Below, piece by piece: positions 26,449-35,558 of a DNA stretch of 64,000 nt (within the stretch, counting starts at the first letter, position 1; every line of letters begins with the position of its first letter). The notes beneath the pieces were generated by a model. That model did not search any database and was not told the DNA's origin. It saw only the letters and a list, made by a program, of their open reading frames with translations. This DNA is from Roseivirga sp. 4D4 (GTDB lineage: Bacteria; Bacteroidota; Bacteroidia; Cytophagales; Cyclobacteriaceae): positions 231,001 to 295,000 of the forward strand of contig NZ_MDGP01000001.1 of the NCBI RefSeq assembly GCF_001747095.1, read 5' to 3'. A program made the position numbers and the translations under genes.

Positions 26449-26787
26449 TTAAAGCCCTATGAATTCAAGTGCCACATCTGGAACTGCATTCCATAGTTGC
26501 ATTCGCTGTTCTTTTGAGGTGCGAAGCATGTCTTTACCTACATTGGTGACAGTAAAAAAGCGCTTTCGCTTTCCACCTCTAACAGATGTTGCTTCCCCGA
26601 GTTCTGACTTTAAAAAGCCCTTGTCCTCGAGCCGCTTAAGCACTACCTGAAGTGAGCCGATGCTGACTGATCGGTTAAGGCGCGTTTCCATTTCTTCAAT
26701 GATGGCAACACCGTAAGCTTCGCCATGCAGTATGGCAACGGTGAGCATGACGATTTCTTCGAATTCTCCTAAGTGATTTTTACCCAT
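26449..26787 (-). CDS. PadR family transcriptional regulator
   Basis: 112 residues with the PadR winged helix: GEFEEIVMLTVAILHGEAYG, VSIGSLQVVLKRLEDKGF and GGKRKRFFTVTNVG. First gene of a three-gene operon with two permeases. Two 27-base operator-like repeats lie upstream, one ending close to the ATG at 26787. Likely represses its own operon; the inducing signal is unknown. Confidence 0.93.
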   Translation of the reverse strand: MGKNHLGEFEEIVMLTVAILHGEAYGVAIIEEMETRLNRSVSIGSLQVVLKRLEDKGFLKSELGEATSVRGGKRKRFFTVTNVGKDMLRTSKEQRMQLWNAVPDVALEFIGL

Positions 26788-26793
26788 GATTCT

Positions 26794-26873
26794 ATATTTA
26801 CCTTAAAAGTAGTAATTATATAGACTCGCCTGAGAGAAATTGGTTGCATATTTACCTTAATTGTAGTAAATAT
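26794..26873 (-). promoter_or_regulatory. Tandem operator-like repeats upstream of PadR gene
   Basis: Two near-identical 27-base sites (26794-26820 and 26848-26874), 24 of 27 bases the same, begin 54 bases apart. The PadR-distal site is a dyad, ATATTTAC-N10-GTAAATAT. The outer TATTTAC/GTAAATA sequences recur at the ends of the dyad at 37611-37665 before another PadR gene. Reads as a double binding site for the PadR protein; binding is inferred. Confidence 0.6.
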
Positions 26874-26939
26874 ATTTTTAAATCGTAGATAATCAGCGTA
26901 TTGCAATCGATAGCTTGACTAATTTTTCCTGCTATACAC

Positions 26940-26967
26940 TTGGTTTCATTTTGAAAAGCTACCTTTG
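26940..26967 (+). promoter_or_regulatory. Candidate promoter of the SulP gene
   Basis: TTG at 26940 and TACCTTTG at 26960-26967 fit the Bacteroidota pattern TTG-n17-TAnnTTTG, with a spacer slightly shorter than usual. An in-frame TTG falls inside the -7 box, so it cannot be the start codon if this promoter is used. Confidence 0.5.
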
Positions 26968-27000
26968 CGGCTTCATTTTTCAGGAGTAAAACCTACAAGC

Positions 27001-28563
27001 GTGACTTATACCTTTATCAATCGAAAGCAGGGAAGCATCAAAGACGAGATTCTGTCAGGATTGACCGTGGCGATTGCCTTGGTTCCAGAAGCGATTGCAT
27101 TTGCCATTATTGCGGGGGTCGATGCTAAAATCGGTCTGTTCTCTGCCTTTATGATGGGTTTCATTACTTCATTACTAGGTGGTCGACCAGGTATGATCAC
27201 CGGTGCGACTGGGGCTGTGGCAGTGGTTATTGCTCCATTGGTCATGCACAGTGGTGTTGAATACTTATTTCCGACTATCATCCTAGCAGGTTTGTTTCAA
27301 ATGCTCGTGGGCGCTTTGAAGTTGGGTAAGTTCATTCGTATGGTGCCGCACTCTGTAATGTTAGGCTTTGTGAATGGATTGGCGATTGTGATTTTTATGG
27401 CCCAATTCAGTCAGTTTACGAGTAAAACAGGTGGTGAATTAGACAATGCTGGTTTGATCGCTTTCGGTGCACTGATCGCCATTACCATGCTGGTGATGTT
27501 TGTGTTGCCAAAGTTTACAAAAGCGATTCCTTCTGCATTGGTTGCAATTGTTGTGGCTTCTGTTGTCGCTATTTTCTTCTTTCCAAATACCATCACGATT
27601 GGAGATAAAGCAGATATGACTGCGATGTCTGATGGCTTGTTCTCACCCTTCTTTATGATGTTTGATGCGATTCCATTTACTATGGAAAGCTTCCTAATTA
27701 TTCTACCCTTCGCGCTTAAAGTGGCAGGTGTAGGTCTAATAGAGAGTTTATTGACATTGACATTGGTAGACGAGATGACCGATACAAGAGGTAGTGGTAA
27801 TAGAGAATCAATGGCTCAAGGTATTGCTAATGTGGTTACTGGTTTCTTTACTGGAATGGGTGGCTGTGCTATGATTGGTCAAACGATGATCAATATTAAT
27901 TCTGGAGCCAGAGCGAGACTTTCGGCATTCCTAGCCGCTATTTTCTTGCTGTCCTTTATGTTGGTTCTTGGTGAGATCATTGCGGTTGTGCCGATCGCTG
28001 TATTGGTGGGCGTAATGTTTATGGTGGCTATTGCTACTTTTGAATGGTCAAGTCTAAGGGTTTGGAATAAGGTGCCAAAGCTTGATGTGGCCGTTATCCT
28101 GATCGTTTCCGTAATTACTGTCATCGAGGATTTGGCGGTTGCTGTACTCGTAGGTGTAATTATTTCTGCCTTGGCCTTTGCTTGGGAGAACGCCTTAAGA
28201 ATTCGTGCAAGGAAATATATTGATGAGCATGGGGTGAAGCATTACGAGATTTTCGGTCCATTGTTCTTTGCCTCTGTAACCACCTTCCTTTCAAAGTTTG
28301 ATGCTAAGAATGACCCTAACTCAGTGATTATTGACTTCCAAGAATCTAAAGTGATGGATCAGTCTGCTATCGAGGCGATTAATAAGATAGCCGAAAAGTA
28401 TACATCTGAAGGCAAGACCATACACTTAAGACATCTCAGTAAAGATTGCATCAGAATGGTGAAACGTGCCAGTGAAATCTGTGAGGTTAATGTTGTTGAA
28501 GATCCAGATTACTTCGTGGCAATCAACGACTACGAGCGCAAGATGAGGACGGGAAGGGGTTAG
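27001..28563 (+). CDS. SulP family inorganic anion transporter with STAS domain
   Basis: 520 residues from GTG 27001; the upstream TTG (26965) lies in the candidate promoter. N-terminal SulP transport unit: LSGLTVAIALVPEAIAFAII at the first helix pair, then GGRPGMITGATGAVAVV and about ten membrane helices to residue ~400. A C-terminal STAS domain (about 420-510: HYEIFGPLFFASVTTFLSKF, VMDQSAIEAINKIAEKY) is cytoplasmic. SulP members carry sulfate, bicarbonate or other anions, often with Na+ or H+; sequence alone does not tell which. Monocistronic, ended by a strong hairpin. Confidence 0.92.
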   Translation: MTYTFINRKQGSIKDEILSGLTVAIALVPEAIAFAIIAGVDAKIGLFSAFMMGFITSLLGGRPGMITGATGAVAVVIAPLVMHSGVEYLFPTIILAGLFQMLVGALKLGKFIRMVPHSVMLGFVNGLAIVIFMAQFSQFTSKTGGELDNAGLIAFGALIAITMLVMFVLPKFTKAIPSALVAIVVASVVAIFFFPNTITIGDKADMTAMSDGLFSPFFMMFDAIPFTMESFLIILPFALKVAGVGLIESLLTLTLVDEMTDTRGSGNRESMAQGIANVVTGFFTGMGGCAMIGQTMININSGARARLSAFLAAIFLLSFMLVLGEIIAVVPIAVLVGVMFMVAIATFEWSSLRVWNKVPKLDVAVILIVSVITVIEDLAVAVLVGVIISALAFAWENALRIRARKYIDEHGVKHYEIFGPLFFASVTTFLSKFDAKNDPNSVIIDFQESKVMDQSAIEAINKIAEKYTSEGKTIHLRHLSKDCIRMVKRASEICEVNVVEDPDYFVAINDYERKMRTGRG

Positions 28564-28635
28564 TGTTCAACCCTGGGATAAACTATCGTGCGCGTACCTT
28601 TTCAAAAAGCACTCAAGAAAAAAATCGAATTTAAG

Positions 28636-28675
28636 AAGCGGCATGCACCAAGGCGCATGCCGCTTATCGTTTGTT
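28636..28675. terminator. Bidirectional hairpin terminator between convergent genes
   Basis: AAGCGGCATGC (28636-28646) pairs perfectly with GCATGCCGCTT (28655-28665) around an eight-base loop. A T-rich stretch follows on the plus strand and a T-run lies a few bases past the stem on the minus strand. It can serve both the SulP gene and the convergent NTF2-like gene. Confidence 0.75.
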
Positions 28676-28687
28676 ATGTGCTTTTTT

Positions 28688-29086
28688 TCAGGTAAATACT
28701 GGAGCAGTATCCATATATAACCTTACGGATCGTACCTTTCCTTCTTCATTGATGTCAGTAAAGGCTACTGCCTTAACTGTTACCCTTTTCCTATCATGTC
28801 GTTTGTAATAGTTAATAGCTTCCAGAACGTAGTTCTTGTCGGATCCATAAACATTAATCAGATCATGTTCGATAGTGGCGAAACTCTGCCAGTATTTCCT
28901 CAATCCTTCGAGGATTACTTCTTTACCTTGGCCGAAAGGGTTGTTGTTGAAAGTCATTTCCACATCATCCGCCAAAAAGGCACCGTAAGTTTCTATATCT
29001 TTGTTATCCATGGCTTCGAGGTACGCTAAATACCTTTCAAAAACAGGAGCAGAAAGTTGATTGATTCTTAAATTTTCAGTTTTCAT
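28688..29086 (-). CDS. NTF2-like (SnoaL-type) protein
   Basis: 132 residues from ATG 29086; the frame extends 12 codons to a TTG with no added homology. Features: FERYLAYLEAMDNKDIETYG, FLADDVEMTFNNNPFGQGKE and a closing VRSVRLYMDTAPVF, fitting a single NTF2-like domain. No signal peptide, so cytoplasmic. Divergence from or co-regulation with the AraC gene upstream (same strand, about 100 bases away) is possible. Substrate unknown. Confidence 0.75.
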   Translation of the reverse strand: MKTENLRINQLSAPVFERYLAYLEAMDNKDIETYGAFLADDVEMTFNNNPFGQGKEVILEGLRKYWQSFATIEHDLINVYGSDKNYVLEAINYYKRHDRKRVTVKAVAFTDINEEGKVRSVRLYMDTAPVFT

Positions 29087-29188
29087 AATGTCAAAATTTT
29101 CGTTGCATTGATTATGATTCAAAGATCCTTAGAATAAGACGGTAAGGGGTAGAGTAAAATACGGTGTGGATGGTAGTTTTTTCGGATT

Positions 29189-30055
29189 CTAGGTTGTTTG
29201 CCGAAAATTTAAAGGGGTAATTCCTACTTTGTGCTTGAAAAGCTTGTTGAAATAGGATGGGTCATCATAACCCAACCAGTAGACAATTTCTTTGACACTC
29301 ATTTCCGTTTGTTTGAGCAAACTCTTGGCTTCAAACAATACAAATTCCTCTATACTTTGCTTAGCAGTTAAACCTGTCTCTCTCTTCAATACATCGGACA
29401 AGTGTTTTGGTGTTATACTAAGCTGGTTGGCATAGAAATTCACTTCTTTGTGAATTTGGTATTGCTCGTTAAGAATTCTTTCAAAAGCTCGCACAATTTC
29501 AAGGTTTCTGTTATTACTTGACCCTTCTTCATCCTGAAGGTAGATTCTTCTGATAAGTTCAAGAAGGGAGAAAAGCAAACCTGTGTTTATGTCACGGTCA
29601 GCTTTGTATTGTTGTAGGAGACTTAGGATGGAGTTGATCTGTTGGTACTCTTGATCCGTCAAATTAATAACGTGCAGGGCTCCTGGTTTAAAGAATGGAT
29701 AATCTGGTAGAAAGTTGCTGTAATATGGTTTTTGAAAAAGATCTGGTTTAAAGAGAACTGTTGTATTCTTCACTTTCCAATTATTTTCTATCCAAGATCT
29801 TACAATTCCGGGTCCAACAATTGTTAAGGATTGTTTATTGATGTCAAACTCCCTAATGCCAACTTTCAATCGACACTTGTCCTCATGAAGGAGACCTAAT
29901 GAATAGAAATAGCTCCGGTAGGGGAAAGTTATGCCTGGTCCGCTTTTGAAGTCATACTCTGTTGCAATGAACAAGTTGGAATTTGTCAATTCGGATTTAA
30001 GTACCTGTCTCAGATATTGATGAAATTCAAAGTTAATAGGTGCTTTTTCTTTCAT
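29189..30055 (-). CDS. AraC family transcriptional regulator
   Basis: 288 residues. The N-terminal half has the cupin-like form (FKSGPGITFPYRSYFYSLGL). The C-terminal double helix-turn-helix (about 185-288) reads VNFYANQLSITPKHLSDVLK, TGLTAKQSIEEFVLFEAK and VYWLGYDDPSYFNKLFKHKVG. In Bacteroidota this form often acts on a neighbouring oxidoreductase or NTF2-like gene, here the one just downstream. An 8-bp inverted repeat lies upstream. Confidence 0.9.
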   Translation of the reverse strand: MKEKAPINFEFHQYLRQVLKSELTNSNLFIATEYDFKSGPGITFPYRSYFYSLGLLHEDKCRLKVGIREFDINKQSLTIVGPGIVRSWIENNWKVKNTTVLFKPDLFQKPYYSNFLPDYPFFKPGALHVINLTDQEYQQINSILSLLQQYKADRDINTGLLFSLLELIRRIYLQDEEGSSNNRNLEIVRAFERILNEQYQIHKEVNFYANQLSITPKHLSDVLKRETGLTAKQSIEEFVLFEAKSLLKQTEMSVKEIVYWLGYDDPSYFNKLFKHKVGITPLNFRQTT

Positions 30056-30103
30056 TGATACATCTTAAGGTTCTTACTGCACTATGTAAAGCACACAGCT
30101 ACT

Positions 30104-30129
30104 GGTTAAACCCTCTATGCAGTTTAACC
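30104..30129. promoter_or_regulatory. Inverted repeat in the AraC-TraB divergent intergenic region
   Basis: GGTTAAAC (30104-30111) and GTTTAACC (30122-30129) are exact inverted copies ten bases apart. The gene-free stretch 30056-30365 between divergent genes holds no other clear element. The site may be an operator for the AraC protein or a hairpin in its leader. Confidence 0.35.
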
Positions 30130-30365
30130 TATCATTTGAACATAATATATATTCTTTTGGAAGAATAATTGACTAGCCATGGTCAAAAGGGCATACTAAT
30201 CCTGTGAAGTCAGTCTTTTCAAAGGTCAGTTTGAACTTTAAGGCCTATCTACCCTTTTGAGGAAGTCAAGTTTCGTATGGTCAGGCCTACATCACATTCA
30301 ACGATTAAATAAACCATTTGTGGATGAGTCCACTGCTTGATGAAAATCTCTTTACATATTCCAGT

Positions 30366-31247
30366 ATGAAGAGAATATCAGCAGTTGTAATCAAAGCTTT
30401 CTGGACAATGGTAGTGCTAGTGGCCTTTATATTTAATGGTGCCGCTCAAGAAACCAAAACCCTTTTGTGGGAGATATCGGGTAATGGCTTAGAGAAGTCA
30501 TCGTACCTATTCGGAACAATCCACTTAATGTGTGAAGAGGATTTTAGAATAAGTGAAGGGGTAAAAGATGCAATAGCTAACGCTGACCAAGTTGCCCTAG
30601 AGGTGGATTTAGATGACCAATCAGAAATACAGGCTTTTCAGAACGGTATGATCGATATGGCAGGCTTTGATTATAAAGGGAGCTTATCGGAAAAAGACTA
30701 TAATCGCTTAGATGAAATCATGACGGCCAACTATGGGCAGGGAATGGCCACAATGAGAATTATGAAGCCTTTCGGGGTTATGTCGGGCCTTTATGGAGAG
30801 ATGATGGGCTGTGGGACCCCCAAGACATATGAATTCAGCTTTATCACAATGGCGAAAGGTCAGAATAAAGAGGTCGTGGGTTTAGAATCGGCTGCTTCCC
30901 AAGTAGCAATCTTCGACAATATTCCTGTCGAAGAACAAATGAGCTGGATATCTGATATGTTGAGCGAGTCAGGAGATACTAAAGCAGAATGGGATGAAAT
31001 GGTAGCTAATTACAAAGCACAAGACTTGTCTGCCTTATATAGAAGCATGAGTGAATCTCCTGAATACGCGAAGTACGAAAAGGAATTGTTGGACAATAGG
31101 AACAAGGCTTGGATTCCTAAAATCGGAGAATTGGCTAAATCAAAATCGACTTTTGTAGCTGTTGGTGCCATGCATTTAGCAGGAGACAATAGTGTGATCA
31201 AATTACTGAGAGAAGCAGGCTATACTGTAAAGCCGATGGTGAACTAA
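30366..31247 (+). CDS. TraB/GumN family protein
   Basis: 293 residues from ATG 30366, where the signal peptide starts (VVLVAFIFNGAAQ). Family signatures are present at both ends: LLWEISGNGLEKSSYLFGTIHLM with EVDL, and FVAVGAMHLAGDNSVIKLLR at the C-terminus. The paired GxxH-type motifs are those of the TraB/TiKI metalloprotease-like fold. Probably periplasmic. Bacterial substrates are not known. Confidence 0.85.
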   Translation: MKRISAVVIKAFWTMVVLVAFIFNGAAQETKTLLWEISGNGLEKSSYLFGTIHLMCEEDFRISEGVKDAIANADQVALEVDLDDQSEIQAFQNGMIDMAGFDYKGSLSEKDYNRLDEIMTANYGQGMATMRIMKPFGVMSGLYGEMMGCGTPKTYEFSFITMAKGQNKEVVGLESAASQVAIFDNIPVEEQMSWISDMLSESGDTKAEWDEMVANYKAQDLSALYRSMSESPEYAKYEKELLDNRNKAWIPKIGELAKSKSTFVAVGAMHLAGDNSVIKLLREAGYTVKPMVN

Positions 31248-31289
31248 TAGTAAATTATAATATCAAAAGCCCACTTCAATGAGAGAGTG

Positions 31290-32111
31290 CTAATGTCCTT
31301 GATGCTTCGTGAAACCGGCCATTACATTTTCCATGATTCTGACTTTTGCCCATCGGGGGACCATTCTGAGGTTATAGACTAGGAATTTCGTCAAGAACCC
31401 AGGTAAGATGGTTGTCTTCTTCCCAATGCTATTGATGATGGGAACACAGATGTCTTCGGTTTTCAAGGACATATTCATCTTCATTTTCGCGCGTTCCGCA
31501 AAACCGCTTTCAACCGGACCGGGCGCTGCGCATAATACGTCAATACCCTCTGGCTTAAGTTCTCTGGAAAGTGCTTCACCGAAGCTTTGAACGTATGCTT
31601 TTGAGGCTGCGTAGTTCGCTGCGTTTGGAACTCCTTGAAATGCGACCATGGAGCTCAATAGTACAATAGCTCCCTTCCTTGATTCACTTTTCATTTGCTG
31701 GGCGAAATGATGAGACATTTGAAGTACAGATCGGCAATTTAGGTCCAAAAGGTTCAGCTCCGTCTCTAGGTCAGATTCGATAAACTTTCCCGAAGTGCCG
31801 AAGCCCGCATTCAAGACCACGATGCCTATTGGCAAATGAGCGGTGGCTTCAATAAGTTTTTCCACTTCTGAGGGTATAGATAAATCTCCTATAACCGGAA
31901 TCACCTCTACCTTGTATTGGTCGAAAAGTTCAGTACTGAAGTCTGTGAGTTGTTTTTCCCTTCTTCCTGTGATAATTAGGTTAAAGCCTGCTTTTGCGAA
32001 TGTTATGGCCATTTCTTTGCCAATACCTGATGTAGCTCCGGTGATAAGTACCCAGTTTCCATAATCAGTTTTCAAAGTCTCGGTCTTTTGTCTAGATAGT
32101 TTCATGGTCAT
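31290..32111 (-). CDS. SDR family NAD(P)-dependent oxidoreductase
   Basis: 273 residues from ATG 32111, which shares one base with the upstream stop (TAATG). Classical SDR features: cofactor motif TGATSGIG, TGRR, a DLSIPSE aspartate, LNAGFG, LLSSM, catalytic YAASK and PGPV. The hydrophobic C-terminus may associate with membranes. Last gene of a run with an SRPBCC lipoprotein and a membrane protein. Substrate unknown; the family resembles DltE/YohF-like reductases. Confidence 0.9.
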   Translation of the reverse strand: MTMKLSRQKTETLKTDYGNWVLITGATSGIGKEMAITFAKAGFNLIITGRREKQLTDFSTELFDQYKVEVIPVIGDLSIPSEVEKLIEATAHLPIGIVVLNAGFGTSGKFIESDLETELNLLDLNCRSVLQMSHHFAQQMKSESRKGAIVLLSSMVAFQGVPNAANYAASKAYVQSFGEALSRELKPEGIDVLCAAPGPVESGFAERAKMKMNMSLKTEDICVPIINSIGKKTTILPGFLTKFLVYNLRMVPRWAKVRIMENVMAGFTKHQGH

Positions 32112-32677
32112 TACTTCTCTGCCTTTTGTTTGATTTCTGCCAACCACAGGTCATGTAGTTTTCTTAGCTTATTTGGAACGAAGGCCTTTTGCATTAGGGT
32201 GAGAAAGCCAAATTGGGCTTCGCTTGTAATCAGTTTGCAGCCATCTTTTGTAGGGACAATCAACCAGGCATGGTAGCCTTGTATAGAACTCTTTTTGGAT
32301 TCCCAACTGAGGCGATAAGGTTCGTCAAATTCGGTCACATAAGAAGTGAAGTCTTGCCCCATGGTCTTCCATTCGAATATGGAGTTATCCTTTAGCGCTT
32401 GCGCATCAGAATTTGTGATCTGAACATCTTTTGCACCTTCATACCAGTCAGGCCATGATTCAGCCATGATGAGAATATCCCAAACCGTTGCTGGGCTCGC
32501 CTTAATGTCGATTTCATTATGGACGAAGAATTGTGCTTTATCAGGACCATAGGCTTCGGGCCAATTGATTTTTTCAGAATTGGGCTTGCTGTTTTCTACG
32601 GTTTTGCGAACAGAATAACAACCCGTTAATACTAAGGTCAATATGAGTATCAGGTAATAATTGAATCTATTTTTCAT
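32111..32677 (-). CDS. SRPBCC family lipoprotein
   Basis: 188 residues. Lipobox LVLTGCYS near residue 20. The body is an SRPBCC (START-like) fold: FVHNEIDIKASPATVWDILI, WPDWYEGAKDV, FEWKTMGQDFTSYVTEFDEP and a C-terminal amphipathic helix (NKLRKLHDLWLAEIKQ). Such folds bind hydrophobic ligands in a deep pocket. Here it would be lipid-anchored outside the cytoplasm. It sits in an operon with the SDR and a membrane protein; ligand unknown. Confidence 0.8.
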   Translation of the reverse strand: MKNRFNYYLILILTLVLTGCYSVRKTVENSKPNSEKINWPEAYGPDKAQFFVHNEIDIKASPATVWDILIMAESWPDWYEGAKDVQITNSDAQALKDNSIFEWKTMGQDFTSYVTEFDEPYRLSWESKKSSIQGYHAWLIVPTKDGCKLITSEAQFGFLTLMQKAFVPNKLRKLHDLWLAEIKQKAEK

Positions 32678-32690
32678 GTCTTCTTTTGAT

Positions 32691-33449
32691 TTAGATAATT
32701 GTTTTGCCGCGTAAGGCTTGTGTTAAGACAAACACAGCCAAAAGCGCATATAGTAATGAGATGCCTATAGTCAGTTTGGTGTCTCGAAGAACAAACCAGG
32801 CAAGAATTGGAATTACCTGAAGCGCGTGCATTCCAATGAAATGAGCGATACGCAAGTCACCATATGTCAAACTCCAGTTAAGGAATGGAATACCCGGAGT
32901 CCCGTCTCTTCCACCTACAGTATGGGCCATGTTTGCACCCATAACAAAACCTTCGAAGGAGAAGACAACAAATAGTGCGATGCCCAATCGAATGGCCCAG
33001 ACATAGTAGTTTGGAAGATCGGGTAAGGGGGTTGCAAAGAACTTGAGACCAATATAGGCTACAGCGATAGTGGCCAGGCTAGCGGCTAAGGCCATCATGG
33101 AGAACATAAAACTGTGGAAGTTGCTGCTTTGGTTGTAGTGTGATGCTTCTCCTTTGCTTGCCTTCCATGCGATATAGGTGACTTCGAAGGCAAGGGTGGT
33201 AATCAGTATCCAATTAATGATGGATACTTCTTTAGTGGCGGGGAGGTATCCGGTATACCAACCCACTGACCAGACCAATATGGCAGTTGATAGTGCGAAT
33301 TTGATGGGTTTGTGCCAGGCATTTGTGCCGGCAAAGTCAATAGGCCTAGCAAAGGACATTGCGATTAAGAATGCCGCTGCAAGCAGATTGACAGTGCCAA
33401 ACCAGAAAAGTGAGATGTTTCTCTCCTTTAATACCTCAATGAATTCCAT
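32691..33449 (-). CDS. Unrecognised seven-helix membrane protein
   Basis: 252 residues with about seven hydrophobic segments (e.g. LFWFGTVNLLAAAFLIAMSF, TAILVSWSVGWY-like, VIPILAWFVL). Two conserved-looking polar stretches, NAWHKPIKFALS and MGANMAHTVGGRDGTPG, plus RIAHFIGMHALQ, contain His residues inside or near helices that could bind haem or metal. Lies 13 bases before the SRPBCC gene in the Crp/Fnr-led unit. Family not recognised with certainty. Confidence 0.6.
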   Translation of the reverse strand: MEFIEVLKERNISLFWFGTVNLLAAAFLIAMSFARPIDFAGTNAWHKPIKFALSTAILVWSVGWYTGYLPATKEVSIINWILITTLAFEVTYIAWKASKGEASHYNQSSNFHSFMFSMMALAASLATIAVAYIGLKFFATPLPDLPNYYVWAIRLGIALFVVFSFEGFVMGANMAHTVGGRDGTPGIPFLNWSLTYGDLRIAHFIGMHALQVIPILAWFVLRDTKLTIGISLLYALLAVFVLTQALRGKTII

Positions 33450-33517
33450 TTGTCTTTTGTTTAGACAAACTTCATCATTGGGCTAGCCAGAAAACGATAA
33501 CAAATGTTTAGAGTTTA

Positions 33518-34084
33518 CTAGGATTGACGTTTAATTCGGCTCAAGTGAATGGGAGTTATACCGAGGTAGGAGGCAATCATATGCTGAGGCACTCTATTGT
33601 GAATATCAGGAAAGATTTGACTCATTAATTCATACCGATCAATAGGAGCTAAGGTATACTGGTGCTGAATGCGGGTGTCTAAATACGTGAAGTAATATTC
33701 GGCAATCAACCGACCTAATTTTTGTCCTTCCTTCAAGTTGTCATATCCCCATTCAATTGCAGTTCTCGACAGCACAATGACATCCGTATCTTCCATTGCC
33801 TCCAATTTATAGCGAGACTTCTCTTTCGAAAGAAAGGCGTTGTAGTCTGCAATGAATTGGTTCTCAATGGCGAAGTGAGTTGTATGCTCCCGACCTTCAA
33901 GGTCGTTGATTTTAACCCTGAGTATACCTCGCTCGATGAAGTATACCTCGTCAATGAATTTATCATCGTCACTTAGAATGGCCTTCTTCTTAAATGACTT
34001 TCGGTAGCAAAAGGACACGAACTCATCCATCTCCTTGTCAGAGATAGAGATGAGATTTGATATCGTATCTTTCAGCAATTCCAT
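33518..34084 (-). CDS. Crp/Fnr family transcriptional regulator
   Basis: 188 residues. N-terminal cyclic-nucleotide-binding-like beta barrel (about 20-115: VYFIERGILRVKI, TTHFAIENQFIADYNAF) and a short C-terminal winged helix (about 145-188: RVPQHMIASYLGITPIHLSR). This shortened form is frequent in Bacteroidota and usually lacks the residues for cAMP binding. It is upstream of the membrane-SRPBCC-SDR genes on the same strand and may regulate them. Confidence 0.88.
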   Translation of the reverse strand: MELLKDTISNLISISDKEMDEFVSFCYRKSFKKKAILSDDDKFIDEVYFIERGILRVKINDLEGREHTTHFAIENQFIADYNAFLSKEKSRYKLEAMEDTDVIVLSRTAIEWGYDNLKEGQKLGRLIAEYYFTYLDTRIQHQYTLAPIDRYELMSQIFPDIHNRVPQHMIASYLGITPIHLSRIKRQS

Positions 34085-34107
34085 GGTTGTTGAAGAGTAA
34101 TTTTTGT

Positions 34108-34845
34108 TTAGCCGTTATTCTGAGGCTGTGGTATTTGGCTTATAATTCTATCCACTAATCTGGAGAATGGTAAACTCTGCAAGTAGACAGTTCCTGTTCC
34201 GCTCAGAGTAGCTAGGAAAAGCCCCTCACCTCCAAAGAACATGGATTTAAGATTGCCTGCTCTCTGGATATCATAATCTACTCCTGAAGAAAAACCTACA
34301 ATACATCCAGTGTCTACGATTACAGTTTCATTATCTAGTTTCTTTTCAATGACAGTTCCTCCAGCGTGGAGAAAAGCCATGCCATCGCCTTGAAGTTTTT
34401 GTAGAATGAATCCTTCACCACCGAAGAGACCAGCGCCAAATTTCTTAGCAAATGCAATGCTCAATCGCGTACCTAAAGCGGCACATAGGAAGGCGTCTTT
34501 CTGGCAGAAAATTTCGCCACCAACTGCACTTAAATCGATCGGTACAATCTTACCTGGGTAAGGGGACGAGAAGGTAACAGCCCCTTTGCCTGATCCATGA
34601 TTGGTGAAATGTGTCATAAAGATGGATTCACCAGTAAGTGCTCGTTTTCCAGCGCTGAGTAGCTTGCCAAAAAATCCTTGGTTAGGTTCAGAACCATCAC
34701 CCATTTTTGTTTCGAATTGGATTTCTGGGTGCATCCAATTCATTGCTCCGGCCTCTGCAATTACCGTTTCCTGTGGATCAAGTTCTATTTCTACCATCTG
34801 CATGTCATCGCCATGCAGTGTATAATCTATTTCGTGGGAATTCAT
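34108..34845 (-). CDS. AIM24 family (TIGR00266) protein
   Basis: 245 residues from ATG 34845; nine upstream codons lack homology. Glycine-rich beta-helical protein with family signatures: [68 protein letters not shown] and a mirrored second half. Members are related to yeast Aim24 and phage tail-like trimer folds; the biochemical role is unknown. Located 23 bases upstream of the Crp/Fnr gene. Confidence 0.88.
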   Translation of the reverse strand: MNSHEIDYTLHGDDMQMVEIELDPQETVIAEAGAMNWMHPEIQFETKMGDGSEPNQGFFGKLLSAGKRALTGESIFMTHFTNHGSGKGAVTFSSPYPGKIVPIDLSAVGGEIFCQKDAFLCAALGTRLSIAFAKKFGAGLFGGEGFILQKLQGDGMAFLHAGGTVIEKKLDNETVIVDTGCIVGFSSGVDYDIQRAGNLKSMFFGGEGLFLATLSGTGTVYLQSLPFSRLVDRIISQIPQPQNNG

Positions 34846-35030
34846 TGAGTTTGCTTTTGTTTTGAATATCACGATTCTCCTTATTAAATGAAAGGCAGTT
34901 TCCTTGATGAACCACGAAAAGATTACATAGGCAAAGCATTGTCGAGCTTTCTGAATTTGGTTTTGACCGATTTACTCTCGAATCATCTTATATTTATTCA
35001 TGGTTTCATTCTCCTTCTTTCACCCTGGTA

Positions 35031-35558
35031 ATGATGTTTTTGCATAAGAAAGGCCTGTTTTCCAGTTTAGTGTTAATTGCTTTGATAGCCCTTGTAAGCT
35101 GTGATGTCAGTAGTGCTTCTGATAAAAAGACCTACCCTGATCAATTTGGTGAGATTGCTTTCGATGCAGCCTTAGATGATCCTGGATTTCAGCTGTGTGA
35201 CTCCAGCCAAATGGTACATAGTAGAGTGTCCTTGAATTATTCTGGGGGTAGAAAGAGAATAGAAGAACTCTGTAAACAACAGGTCAATGTGGGTGGTAAT
35301 GCCTATGCTTTCAATGGGTATATCCTGATTCGCTTTTTAGTGAATTGTAAGGGTGAATCCGATCGTTTCAGAATAGAAACGCTGGATGAAGGCTTTATGC
35401 CAATCGAATGTCCGGATGGTTTGGTATCTCTCGTTGAGAATGCAGTACGTTCACTCAATGAGTGGGTAATTTCAAAACCAGAGAATGTAGGAAAAGATCA
35501 TTCCAAATATTTGAATTTTAAAATGGTTAATGGACGAGTTGATGCAATCATACATTAA
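35031..35558 (+). CDS. Unrecognised lipoprotein, TonB-C-like module
   Basis: 175 residues. Lipobox (IALVSCDVSS) after a signal helix. The later part (GYILIRFLVNCKGESDRFRI, ECPDGLVSLVENAVRSLNEW, YLNFKMVNGRV) recalls the conserved C-terminal module of Bacteroidota TonB-like hypothetical proteins, with three Cys residues. No firm family. Its end overlaps the TPR gene, so the two are probably translated together. Confidence 0.6.
   Translation: MMFLHKKGLFSSLVLIALIALVSCDVSSASDKKTYPDQFGEIAFDAALDDPGFQLCDSSQMVHSRVSLNYSGGRKRIEELCKQQVNVGGNAYAFNGYILIRFLVNCKGESDRFRIETLDEGFMPIECPDGLVSLVENAVRSLNEWVISKPENVGKDHSKYLNFKMVNGRVDAIIH

Noticed and set aside
26965..27000. TTG start for the SulP gene
   Set aside because: The TTG lies in the candidate -7 box TACCTTTG; GTG 27001 gives a normal SulP N-terminus.
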